Source: Chlamydiales bacterium (GTDB lineage Bacteria > Chlamydiota > Chlamydiia > Chlamydiales > VFKH01). Taken from it: a stretch of DNA of 61,175 nucleotides. The position numbers and the translations under genes were made by a program. Shown here piece after piece: positions 52,820-61,036 of the stretch (its first letter is position 1; every line of letters begins with the position of its first letter). A model generated the notes under the pieces. The model had not been told where the DNA came from. It searched no databases and saw only the letters and a program-made list of their open reading frames with translations. The stretch covers positions 1-61,175 of the forward strand of contig JARLHF010000023.1 in assembly GCA_031292375.1 (NCBI GenBank). The letters run 5' to 3'.

Positions 52820-52866
52820 ATACGCAAACAAGTTCAAAAATCAATTCTTAAACTTGTTTGTGTATG
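52820..52866. repeat. Inverted repeat of the ACACAAACAA family, long loop
   Basis: The left arm ATACGCAAACAAGTT and right arm AACTTGTTTGTGTAT pair with one mismatch around a ~16-base loop. It lies upstream of dnaX (minus) and of the secreted gene at 52981 (plus). Confidence 0.75.
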
Positions 52867-52980
52867 TACGAGTTATTAAAATAATACTGGGGGAAAATCC
52901 GGCTAATGGGAGAAATAGTAGTGAAAAATGATTGGGAGTGATAGAGTTTGGAAAAAAAACTCAGGTTATAGATTTTTTAA

Positions 52981-53403
52981 ATGAAATACCTTCTTGTTGT
53001 AATTATTACTTTAGCTTTTTTACAGTCAGCATTGGCAAATCAAGAGGCACAGCCTTGCCAGGGCGGTGTTTATTTTATCAAGGATATTGGTGAGACTGCT
53101 TATTTTCTTGTAGAAAAGTTAAGGGAGTGCGGTATTCTTGCAAGAACTGTGATTATCAACGCAAAAAAACCAGAGATCCTCTTCGATAATACAACAGCTC
53201 TATTTGTTCATAATCCAAAAACCAGAAGGGCATATGAGTTAAGTGTTGCTCCCCTAATGTGTGGCAAGAGCCCTGGTAGCTCTGCATTGTGGCTTATGCT
53301 TGTAGATCCCAAGAAGTGCGCTTATGTGTACATTACTTCCTATGATGGTCAGGGTAATTTTATTGATTTGCGACCTTATCTCTTTCCCGTTTCATGTGAA
53401 TGA
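52981..53403 (+). CDS. Small secreted hypothetical protein
   Basis: 140 residues with a Sec signal peptide (MKYLLVVIITLAFLQSALA). The mature part of ~120 residues has four or five Cys (QPCQGG, RECGIL, PLMCGKS, PKKCAYV, PVSCE), suggesting disulfides. No family recognised. There is no clear ribosome site before ATG 52981, but the signal peptide makes the start convincing. It converges on the coiled-coil gene at 53418 with 14 bases between stops. Confidence 0.65.
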   Translation: MKYLLVVIITLAFLQSALANQEAQPCQGGVYFIKDIGETAYFLVEKLRECGILARTVIINAKKPEILFDNTTALFVHNPKTRRAYELSVAPLMCGKSPGSSALWLMLVDPKKCAYVYITSYDGQGNFIDLRPYLFPVSCE

Positions 53404-53417
53404 GGTGTGAGTTACAG

Positions 53418-54920
53418 TTATTTTTTTTTCCCGGACTTTTTATTGTTATTAGCACTTGTAGATCCGTTTGAAGGAAGGATAGGTTTATCTCTTAATGCTT
53501 TAAGCTGCTCTTCAAGTTGTGTTTTTTCTATTGTAAGCTGCTCAATTGTCTCATCTTTTTCGCTGTTACTCATTAGAAGAGTGCGATTTTCCGCTTCAAG
53601 TTCTTGTATTTTTCGTTGTAGTTCTTCAATTTCTTCTCGAGAGGCTGCAGCTTGTATGCGCATTGTCCTTTCTGCTATTTCAGTATTACATTGTTCAAGC
53701 TCTGTATTTCTTAATTGTAATACTGTATTTTGGGCTTGAAGTTCCTGCAAGTTTTGACGAAGGTGCATACTGAGAAGTTGATATTCTTGAATTTGGGATT
53801 GCTGTAGCTCTGTTAGAGATGGTGTAGCCTTAGAAGTTTCTGTAGGGCTTGGAGGATTTGCTGTTTGTATGGGAGTAGTTGGGCTTTCTTCTGCAGAGTA
53901 TAGATCAGAAATTACTGGAGTTAGGGGGGTTATGGGTGGGAAAGTTCTCGTTTGTAGTCCTTCTGGAGATTGCAATTGTCCTAGGCAGGTAGTGAAAGTA
54001 GTAATGGCATTTTGAGCAATTGTATTTATAGCAGAAAGCTTTTGTTGGAAGGGAGAGTCTTGTATAGTTTGAAGAGGTTGGATTAGCCTCTGATAAGATT
54101 GAAGTAGAGTAATGCCTTCAGGAATTGCTTTTTGTAGATATTGGTAAAGTTCTATAGATGGAGCCTTGTTGTACGATTGAAGCTGTTTTTGAATGCGAAT
54201 ATGAAGGCAGTAAGCAATATCAGGATATTGATTTTCTGAAAGAAGCTCACCGTTGGGTTCACTTGGAGTTGCGGCTGTAATCTCTTGCGAAGATTCTGTG
54301 GAGCTAGATGTTGAAGAGCTAGCCCCTTGATGGTTGTGTTGTGGTAGCTTGTTTAGTAATAAATTAGATACACCTATAAAGCTTGTGTCATTTACTCCAA
54401 AAGATCCTTCATACGCACTTTTTAACTTATGTAAACCAGATTTTAAAGTTTCATTAATATGAACCATTTTTAAAGATAGTTTTGCAAGTTTTGTTAAAAC
54501 ATATTGAGTTATGCTTTTAGTGCTTTCAAAGAGTTTTTTTATGACTGTTTCTTCACATAAATGTGGAGCATGAGATATCAATAGGTCATATTGAGTTATG
54601 AGCTGAAACTTACGTTCAAAGGAACTTTCAAATAGGGAATAGGTATTAAATGATTGTTTTAATTTATCATATTGCTTAGTAATGCGTTGCTGATCTTGAT
54701 GTACAGTAGAGTATTTAAATTTGCTGGATATACGCTGAGACATTAGATCTCTATAATCATTTGTAAGAGTGTCCATTTCCGCTTGGAGAATAGTAGCGTT
54801 ACTCAATAGTTGTGAGTGATTTCTTTCTAAGGGCTGAAAAGTCTCTATAATGTGATTGTAGAGGATATAGCTGAATTCGGAGGGATATTGAACAGCAGAA
54901 GTAGACATAGACGAGCTCAT
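53418..54920 (-). CDS. Coiled-coil hypothetical protein
   Basis: About 500 residues. The N-terminal half (to ~190) is helical. A Ser/Thr/Pro-rich linker (SSSTSSSTESSQ and later TPLTPVISDLYSAEESPTTP) separates a middle helical part. Residues ~370-475 form a strong coiled coil (LQQSQIQEYQLLSMHLRQNL, then EEIEELQRKIQELEAENRTL). The end is basic (NNNKKSGKKK). No signal peptide, membrane helix or enzyme motif. The start is uncertain: Met codons at 54920 and 54908 are both possible and no good ribosome site is seen. Such mixed low-complexity/coiled-coil proteins are frequent among chlamydial secreted proteins, but the assignment is only suggestive. Confidence 0.65.
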   Translation of the reverse strand: MSSSMSTSAVQYPSEFSYILYNHIIETFQPLERNHSQLLSNATILQAEMDTLTNDYRDLMSQRISSKFKYSTVHQDQQRITKQYDKLKQSFNTYSLFESSFERKFQLITQYDLLISHAPHLCEETVIKKLFESTKSITQYVLTKLAKLSLKMVHINETLKSGLHKLKSAYEGSFGVNDTSFIGVSNLLLNKLPQHNHQGASSSTSSSTESSQEITAATPSEPNGELLSENQYPDIAYCLHIRIQKQLQSYNKAPSIELYQYLQKAIPEGITLLQSYQRLIQPLQTIQDSPFQQKLSAINTIAQNAITTFTTCLGQLQSPEGLQTRTFPPITPLTPVISDLYSAEESPTTPIQTANPPSPTETSKATPSLTELQQSQIQEYQLLSMHLRQNLQELQAQNTVLQLRNTELEQCNTEIAERTMRIQAAASREEIEELQRKIQELEAENRTLLMSNSEKDETIEQLTIEKTQLEEQLKALRDKPILPSNGSTSANNNKKSGKKK

Positions 54921-55059
54921 GGGTAAAAAAAACACAGATTGTATGGGATTACTGCAATTTCTTTATAGTAGATTTATCGAAATTTAACGCAATAGTTTTT
55001 TTGTGTATAAATCATTTTGTATGGTATAAGGAGCGTTTGCATATACGAGAATAAATCTT

Positions 55060-57219
55060 ATGACGCCACACAAAGATGTTGTACCGGATGAAAGGGAAGA
55101 TGAGTTTCAAGAGGTAGGCAAGGAACCAGGGTTTTTTGATAAAAACCCTTATGTTAGAGGGTTAATTGCACTTTTTTTGGTCGCTTCTATTTTTATATTT
55201 CTACATATGAAAGAAGTAAGGGTAGACGTTTTAGAGCTCAACAGTATCGCTCAAAAGTATGTAGTCAGTCAAGTCGACTTTGAATTTCCAGATGACGAGG
55301 AGACTCTTATTTTACGCCAAGAGGCCATAAGAGATGTTGGGAAAATTTATAAAATTCAAGAAAAAGAAGTGCAAGAGCGCAGGCTAGAGCTAGAAAAAGA
55401 GTTGATTCATAACCAGAGCTGGAGGCACTTTTCAGATCTTACTACTTTTGAAGAGGTTTATGCCGCAGTAGACATGCTAGCAACAGCTCTTTTACAAAGT
55501 CGCTTTACTGATGCAAGAACGATTCAAAAAATTAAAGAGATGCATATTTCAGATGCAAACTACTATCTTTTTATTCCCTTGCTTGACTCACAGATACCAA
55601 TTGATTTACCACAAGATTTTTGGATGAGGGTAAAAGCAGTAACGTTTTTAAAAAATCCGCTTCCACGTGGTACCATTGACTACATTTTTGACTATTTTAA
55701 AGAAAAAACCTGGCATTTGTCAGAAGACATTAATGCCTCCCGTCTTTTGAAAAAGCAGCTTCGAGCAACAATTCCAGAAAAATACACGCATATCTCTGCA
55801 GGAAGTCGTATTATAGACCAAGGAGAAAAAGTTACAAGTAGGCATATTGCTATGTTACAGGCCATGAAAGAGGAGCTTGGGCAAGAAAGAAATCTGTGGC
55901 ATCCATTGACAGTTATTGGATCTCTTCTTATATCACTTGTTACAGTACTTGTAGGGGCATTTTATGTGAGAGTTTCTCATGGTGAAATCTACGCCTCAAA
56001 TAAAAAGCTATTTTTACTTTCTACAATTATCGTGATCACTTTGTTGCTTGCAAAAATCGCTGAATATTTTTTGCTAAAGAATACAAGCCATCTCATAGAT
56101 TTTGTGCGCTATCCTATATTTGTTCCCTTTGCTGCTATTTTAATTTGTAGCTTGATGAATGCACGCATTGCAATATTTTCAGGTGCCTTTTTGGCTATTA
56201 TCTTAACGCTTGGCTTACAAATTGACAGGGCAGGCTTTTTTCTTGTCAATTTAATCCCTGCAATTGTAGCCGTTCTTAGCATGACTGCGATCCACAGAAG
56301 AAAAGAAGTTTTTATTGTCTGTTCAAAAGCGTGGCTCTCTGCAATTGTCCTTGTGATAGGTCTTGATTTTTCGGAAGGAGGGCGTGTTGGCGTTTTAATG
56401 CTGGGAGACCTTTTCAGTACACTTATCTTTATGATAACGACAGGTATTTTTGTTGTAGGCTTTTTGCCGATCTTTGAATATCTCTTTAGCATGATGACAG
56501 ATATTACATTGATGGAATACATGGATCCAACTAATGAATTGCTTCGAAGGCTCATGATAGAGGCTCCAGGAACCTATCAACACTCTATTGTAGTTGGAAA
56601 CTTGGCGGAAGCTGCAGCTCTTGCAATTGGTGCAAATGGTCTTTTCTGTAGAGTATCCACTCAGTATCATGATATAGGCAAGTTGATCGCCCCTCAATAT
56701 TTTACAGAAAACCAGCAAGGTGGCATCAACATGCATCAGTTGTTAACGCCTATAGAGTCATCTCAGGTAATTATTTCTCATGTGAGTGAGGGTGTTGCTA
56801 TGGCAAGAAAGGCAGGGCTTCCAGAGTCCTTTATTTCTATCATTAAAGAGCACCATGGTAATACTTTGGTCTACTATTTTTATCATAAACAAATTGACCT
56901 TATGGGCGGGGATGGAAGTCTTGTAGATGAGAAAGACTATCGTTATATGGGCCCAAAACCACGTTCTAAAGAATCTGCAATTATTATGATAGCAGACTCT
57001 TTAGAGGCTGCAGCGCGCTCTTTGGATGAATTTACCGTAGAGGCTATCACAAGCTTGGTAGAGCGCCTAGTCTCAGAAAAAGCAGAAGATGGACAGTTTA
57101 ATGATTGCCAATTGACATTTGAGGAGCTAAAAATAGTTAAGCAAACAATCATTCAAACACTTGTTGCTTCGGCGCATGCCCGCATCAAATACCCAAGAAA
57201 AAGAGTACTTGGTGTTTAG
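55060..57219 (+). CDS. 7TM-HD membrane receptor, PgpH-type (c-di-AMP phosphodiesterase family)
   Basis: An N-terminal membrane helix (about 35-50), an extracytoplasmic domain of ~240 residues, then about seven helices (about 285-475), and a cytosolic HD domain with APGTYQHSIVVGNLAEAAAL, YHDIGKL (about residue 537), IISHVSEGVAMARKAGLP and IKEHHGNTLVYYFY. This order is that of PgpH/YqfF, enzymes that hydrolyse c-di-AMP and respond to an unknown outside ligand. 719 residues. Activity is inferred from family. The stop codon overlaps the next gene. Confidence 0.9.
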   Translation: MTPHKDVVPDEREDEFQEVGKEPGFFDKNPYVRGLIALFLVASIFIFLHMKEVRVDVLELNSIAQKYVVSQVDFEFPDDEETLILRQEAIRDVGKIYKIQEKEVQERRLELEKELIHNQSWRHFSDLTTFEEVYAAVDMLATALLQSRFTDARTIQKIKEMHISDANYYLFIPLLDSQIPIDLPQDFWMRVKAVTFLKNPLPRGTIDYIFDYFKEKTWHLSEDINASRLLKKQLRATIPEKYTHISAGSRIIDQGEKVTSRHIAMLQAMKEELGQERNLWHPLTVIGSLLISLVTVLVGAFYVRVSHGEIYASNKKLFLLSTIIVITLLLAKIAEYFLLKNTSHLIDFVRYPIFVPFAAILICSLMNARIAIFSGAFLAIILTLGLQIDRAGFFLVNLIPAIVAVLSMTAIHRRKEVFIVCSKAWLSAIVLVIGLDFSEGGRVGVLMLGDLFSTLIFMITTGIFVVGFLPIFEYLFSMMTDITLMEYMDPTNELLRRLMIEAPGTYQHSIVVGNLAEAAALAIGANGLFCRVSTQYHDIGKLIAPQYFTENQQGGINMHQLLTPIESSQVIISHVSEGVAMARKAGLPESFISIIKEHHGNTLVYYFYHKQIDLMGGDGSLVDEKDYRYMGPKPRSKESAIIMIADSLEAAARSLDEFTVEAITSLVERLVSEKAEDGQFNDCQLTFEELKIVKQTIIQTLVASAHARIKYPRKRVLGV

Positions 57220-57988
57220 TTTAGCCTGTGTCACAGGGGCAAGTTCTGGTATTGGAAAAGAATTGTGCAAATTGCTTGCAAAAAGGCATATTCCCCTTTT
57301 AATTACAGGTAGAGATGAAAGAGCGTTGCATGCTCTTGCAGAGGAACTTACAATCTATGTTGCTGTTCATATTGTTGTATGTGATTTGTCAAAAAAGGAA
57401 GATCGTACACATCTTATTCAGGAGATGCGTTTATTAAAACCAGATCTTGTAGTTAATAATGCAGGTTTTGGTCTATATGGAGAGGCGATTTCGTATGCTG
57501 TAGAAGATACGCTTTCTATGATAGAAGTCAATATTGCAGCAGTCGCTGAAATTACTCTGGAGGCAATTATTCTCCTAAAAAAAGATAGAAGAACAGGAAC
57601 TATTTTGAATGTATCTTCTGTTGCAGCCTATTTTCGGCCCTTTCCCTCCTTTGTGACATATGCTGCAAGTAAAGATTTTGTTTTATCTTTTTCTAGGGGC
57701 GTGGATAACGAGTCTAGTGCTTATGGCATTCGTGTGCTGACAGCTGTTCCTGGTCAAGTAAAAACGGGCTTTCGCTTTCGTGCAGCAAAAGGTGTAGAGC
57801 AAAAGGACTCTTCTCTTGCTATGAGTGCATCTTTTGCTGCAAAGCAAATATGGAAGCAAATCCAAACGCAAAAGAGAGTGTCACTATTTGATTGGCGCTA
57901 CAAAATGGCTATACTTCTTTCGCATTTTATACCAAAGCCACTTATTGCAATGCTTCTTAAGCATTCTATCAAAAGACTTCTTGCATAA
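57212..57988 (+). CDS. Short-chain dehydrogenase/reductase (SDR)
   Basis: The Rossmann motif TGASSGIGKELCKLL, the NNAGFG stretch, and the catalytic Ser-Tyr-Lys (LNVSSVAAY then YAASKDF) define a classical SDR. The substrate is unknown. The family start usually lies 5-8 residues before TGASSGIG, which favours GTG 57212 (or TTG 57209) over the in-frame ATG 57161, which would add 17 residues and overlap PgpH by 59 bases. The last codons (RLLA and stop) fall inside the left arm of the inverted repeat at 57974, so that repeat has shaped the C-terminus. Confidence 0.85.
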   Translation: MFSLACVTGASSGIGKELCKLLAKRHIPLLITGRDERALHALAEELTIYVAVHIVVCDLSKKEDRTHLIQEMRLLKPDLVVNNAGFGLYGEAISYAVEDTLSMIEVNIAAVAEITLEAIILLKKDRRTGTILNVSSVAAYFRPFPSFVTYAASKDFVLSFSRGVDNESSAYGIRVLTAVPGQVKTGFRFRAAKGVEQKDSSLAMSASFAAKQIWKQIQTQKRVSLFDWRYKMAILLSHFIPKPLIAMLLKHSIKRLLA

Positions 57989-58049
57989 TTAGCTTTGCTT
58001 AGAAAAATTTCAATTTTAACAAGCAAATGTAATTACGCAAGAAGTCTAA
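57974..58049. repeat. Compact inverted-repeat element (MITE-like), copy 1
   Basis: The right arm 58011-58049 is a 39 bp sequence whose exact reverse complement occurs at 61037-61075. The left arm 57974-58010 is an imperfect inverted copy (AGACTTCTTGC, TAATTA and TTTGCTT shared), so the whole folds into one long hairpin. It lies between the stops of the SDR and mutase genes and could terminate both. Confidence 0.85.
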
Positions 58050-58058
58050 AGATAGAAG

Positions 58059-59822
58059 TTACTGAAGATCCTTTTTAAGGGATTCTAGAAGTGTTGTAAC
58101 TTTTGCATCACACGCTTTTACACCCTCTTCAACAGAAGAGAAGGTTTTAGAAGAGACTTCACCATACAATTTAATTTTTGGCTCCGTTCCAGATGGGCGT
58201 ATGACGAGTCTACTTTTATCTTGCAGCCAAAACACTAATACGTCTGAGGTTGGTAGAGTAAGCTTTTCTTGTTTACCTGTTAACAGATGGTTTTTTTCCG
58301 ATGTTTTGTAGTCATCAATTGTTTCTATAGGGATATTATTAAAAGTCTTTGGTGGCGTTTTACGTAAGTTTTCCATCAGAGCTTTCATGGTAGCAATGCC
58401 CTCTTTCCCAGGAAAGGTGAGTGATATGAGCTTTTCACGAAATACACCCTGTTTTTTGTAGATATTATGTAATAGGTCAAGAAGGGTCAGATTTTGTAGT
58501 TTTGCATTGAGTGCCACTTCTGCAATTAGAGCTGTTGCAATTACAGCATCTTTATCGCGGCTATTGGTTCCAAGAAGAGTTCCATAAGACTCCTCTCCTC
58601 CATAAATATATTGATAGCCATTAGGATCACTTTCCCATTTTTTTATTAGCTCTCCAATATATTTAAAGCCTGTAAGTACATTAAAACAAGGTTTTTTGTA
58701 GCTATCAGCAATGGATTGAAAGAGTTCGGATGTAACGATTGTCTTGATGAAGGCTGCATTTATAGGTAAACGATTTTGTTTGGTAAGAGCTTCAAGAATA
58801 TGTTCTAGGCAAATACAAGCTATTTCGTTGCCATTGAAGATGATGGGTTCTCCCTTATGCATTGCAACAACACCCATGCGATCAGAGTCAGGATCTGTTG
58901 CTACAAGGATATCGGAAGAAGTCTCTTGTAATTTTTTGATCCCAAGAAGAAGAGCAGATTTTTCTTCAGGGTTTGGACTTGGCGTTGTTGGAAAGTCGCC
59001 GTTGGGAACAATTTGTTCATCTACAAATTTGAGATTTGAAAATCCCCAATCGCTCAAGACCTTTGGCACTACTGTAATTCCAGCTCCATAAAGGCTTGTA
59101 TATACAATATTGAGTTTGGGGCCTTGCTTTTTATTTTGATCAGGATAGCATTGCAAGGGTTTAATTGCTTTAATATAGGCATCATCAATCTCTTCATGGA
59201 CAATTTCAACTAGATCGTTTGGAAGTTGTGTGAATTTGACTTGTGTTGGATCTGTAACTTTTTGCACCTCTTCGATAATGCCTATATCATGTGGAGGTAG
59301 AACTTGAGCTCCATCGTCCCAATACACTTTATATCCATTGTATTCTGGAGGGTTATGAGAAGCTGTTACCATGATTGCAGATAAGCATTTTTTTAGCCTG
59401 CATCCAAAAGATACGAGAGGTACTGGACGAAGAGCAGAGTAGATGTAAACTTTAATCCCGTTGGCAGCAAGTACTTTTGCAGATTCTTCTGCAAAAAGTT
59501 TGGAGTTATTTCTGCAGTCATAACCGATGAGTACGCTGTGTTCTTTTTGGGTTTTAGGCTGCTTGTTAATATAATTTGCAAGTCCTTGTGTTGCAGCTGT
59601 TACGGTGTAGATATTCATACGATTACTGCCAATACCCATAACACCGCGAAGGCCACCTGTTCCAAAGCTAAGTGTTGTATAGAAAGCTTCTATTAAGTCT
59701 TTAGGAGATTCTTTTAATAAACGCTGGATTTCTGCCTTAGTGGCATCGTCATAGGGGCCCTCTAGCCAATCATTGATATGCTTTTGAGTTGCTGCATCGA
59801 AAGAAGAAAGTGAGTTATCCAT
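58059..59822 (-). CDS. Phosphoglucomutase/phosphomannomutase family enzyme
   Basis: It interconverts hexose 1- and 6-phosphates, feeding glycogen or sugar-nucleotide synthesis. The active-site Ser is in MVTASHNPPEYNGYKVYW (about residue 155). The metal loop TDPDSDRMGV, the sugar loop GGEESYGTLLG and the phosphate loop RPSGTEPKIKLYG are present. 587 residues match the longer PgcA-type branch. By type it resembles CT295. Specificity for glucose or mannose cannot be decided. The gene starts at 59822, and the region upstream holds the divergent promoter and structured stretch. Confidence 0.93.
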   Translation of the reverse strand: MDNSLSSFDAATQKHINDWLEGPYDDATKAEIQRLLKESPKDLIEAFYTTLSFGTGGLRGVMGIGSNRMNIYTVTAATQGLANYINKQPKTQKEHSVLIGYDCRNNSKLFAEESAKVLAANGIKVYIYSALRPVPLVSFGCRLKKCLSAIMVTASHNPPEYNGYKVYWDDGAQVLPPHDIGIIEEVQKVTDPTQVKFTQLPNDLVEIVHEEIDDAYIKAIKPLQCYPDQNKKQGPKLNIVYTSLYGAGITVVPKVLSDWGFSNLKFVDEQIVPNGDFPTTPSPNPEEKSALLLGIKKLQETSSDILVATDPDSDRMGVVAMHKGEPIIFNGNEIACICLEHILEALTKQNRLPINAAFIKTIVTSELFQSIADSYKKPCFNVLTGFKYIGELIKKWESDPNGYQYIYGGEESYGTLLGTNSRDKDAVIATALIAEVALNAKLQNLTLLDLLHNIYKKQGVFREKLISLTFPGKEGIATMKALMENLRKTPPKTFNNIPIETIDDYKTSEKNHLLTGKQEKLTLPTSDVLVFWLQDKSRLVIRPSGTEPKIKLYGEVSSKTFSSVEEGVKACDAKVTTLLESLKKDLQ

Positions 59823-59932
59823 GCTCTTTATGTCCTCTAAGTTATGTAAATGGCTTCAGGTTATTTAGAATTATTTTTTTATGCAAGACGAATTCTAGAA
59901 TTCCCTTGTATAAAAAATAAATTTAAATAATA

Positions 59933-59961
59933 TTGGCAAAAAATTACTTTAATGGTAAGAT
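59933..59961 (+). promoter_or_regulatory. Strong candidate housekeeping-sigma promoter
   Basis: TTGGCA (59933-59938) and TAAGAT (59956-59961) are separated by exactly 17 bases. A start near 59968 coincides with the first base of the first helix of the structured region. A 14-base palindrome (GAATTCTAGAATTC, 59890-59903) lies just upstream. Judged by eye. Confidence 0.6.
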
Positions 59962-59967
59962 GAAATT

Positions 59968-60360
59968 AGAAGAGAGTATAGGAAGGTTTGAAGACAGGTG
60001 AATTCATATACTTCAGTACCTCTCTTCAGTAACTGCAAGGCGGCTTGTAGCCCTAAGTACAAAACTGGGGTGATGAGTTTTGAGTTTCTCTTCTTTGAGA
60101 GAAAATCTTACCCACAAGATAAGGAGTTTGTTCTCTTATGTATAAAGTGGTGAAGAGCGCCTTGCAGATTACGCTTTTAGGGTTTTTGTAACCGCTTGGT
60201 TCTTGAGCTTTTTAGTGCGCTTTTGTATCGCAGATTGTTAAAGAGGTTTCTTGCCCCTATAACATAGGGGAATGAACAAGGAGTTTCTTTCCTACAAAAT
60301 CTTGAACGTGTACTTTGGTGTGTAAAAGGCAGAGGGTTCCAGGCGGCTACTTTTTTCTGG
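59968..60360 (+). ncRNA. Structured untranslated RNA candidate (ncRNA or long 5' leader), no known family
   Basis: This gene-free 390-base stretch follows a promoter-like site. Nested pairings are visible: GAAGAGAG (59969-59976) with CTCTCTTC (60020-60027); CTGCAAGGCG (60033-60042) with CGCCTTGCAG (60158-60167); hairpin TTTCTCT/AGAGAAA (60085-60104); hairpin CCCCTAT/ATAGGGG (60254-60270). Two short frames lie inside: 60073-60153 (26 codons, MSFEFLFFERKSYPQDKEF onward) and 60138-60191 (17 codons). CCAG near 60338 may pair with CTGG at the ribosome site of the next gene. I compared it from memory with tmRNA, 6S, SRP RNA and T-box leaders and saw no match. Confidence 0.5.
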
Positions 60361-60367
60361 GGGTGTT

Positions 60368-61027
60368 GTGGCTATATTAGATCGTTATTTTACTAAAATA
60401 GAAGCAAGGCCTCTTTCAGTTTCAAAAACAAGCTTTTTATTACTTGGGTACTTTGATACGAAGCGGGAGCTCGCATCGATTCTTTCAACCATGGGTAGGA
60501 AGATGTCTTCCGCTTGTGAAATTCATATTAGCATAAAAGATGTAACTTCTGAGAAAGTTGTTGATGAGGTTAGTTTTCCTGTTATTGGGAAAGATAAGGG
60601 AGAATTCAGGGGTGAGAAGTTTACATTTTCTGATCACGCAGAGAATATGTTGTTTATTGGGAAGTATTTTGATATTCCCGATCATAAGGATCATGCTGCT
60701 CATACGCGTTATTTTGCAGAATTTGTGCTTCAGGCAGATGATAAGAGAGAGAGTGTTATTATAAGTTATTTTAGTTCTATGAATGAATTTGTTCAGATTT
60801 TTTTTGAAGTTGGAAAGAAAATTCGCGGTGATGGTGTTTTACAATTTTCGATAAGGAATCTGAATAGTCCTACTAAAAATCTTATTTCTACGGTTTATAA
60901 ATGTTATCAAGATGGCAGGGTTTTAGTACCCGATCTAGAGCCTCATTACATCAACTTGAAGGAGAAGGCAGCGGTTCAGCATTATGCACTTTTTCTTTGG
61001 GAGACTAGCCTTTCATGTATATATTAA
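60368..61027 (+). CDS. Hypothetical protein
   Basis: 219 residues, not recognised. The sequence looks like a mixed alpha/beta globular protein with two similar halves: FLLLGYFDTKRELASILSTM then CEIHISIKD, and VIISYFSSMNEFVQIFFEVG then GVLQFSIRNL, suggesting an internal duplication of a ~100-residue unit. It starts at GTG 60368 with GGGGG upstream. No signal peptide or membrane helix. It lies directly downstream of the structured leader and may be controlled by it. A MITE-like repeat follows 10 bases after its stop. Confidence 0.6.
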   Translation: MAILDRYFTKIEARPLSVSKTSFLLLGYFDTKRELASILSTMGRKMSSACEIHISIKDVTSEKVVDEVSFPVIGKDKGEFRGEKFTFSDHAENMLFIGKYFDIPDHKDHAAHTRYFAEFVLQADDKRESVIISYFSSMNEFVQIFFEVGKKIRGDGVLQFSIRNLNSPTKNLISTVYKCYQDGRVLVPDLEPHYINLKEKAAVQHYALFLWETSLSCIY

Positions 61028-61036
61028 CCTGAGTTA

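Noticed and set aside
53407-53739. Ser/Cys-rich frame antisense to the coiled-coil gene
   Set aside because: Low-complexity composition is the mirror of the Glu/Gln-rich coiled coil on the other strand. No ribosome site or family pattern.
59968-60360. tmRNA, 6S RNA, SRP RNA or T-box leader
   Set aside because: No tRNA-like end or resume frame, no single long bulged rod as in 6S, no GGAA/GNAR SRP loop, and no T-box sequence was seen.
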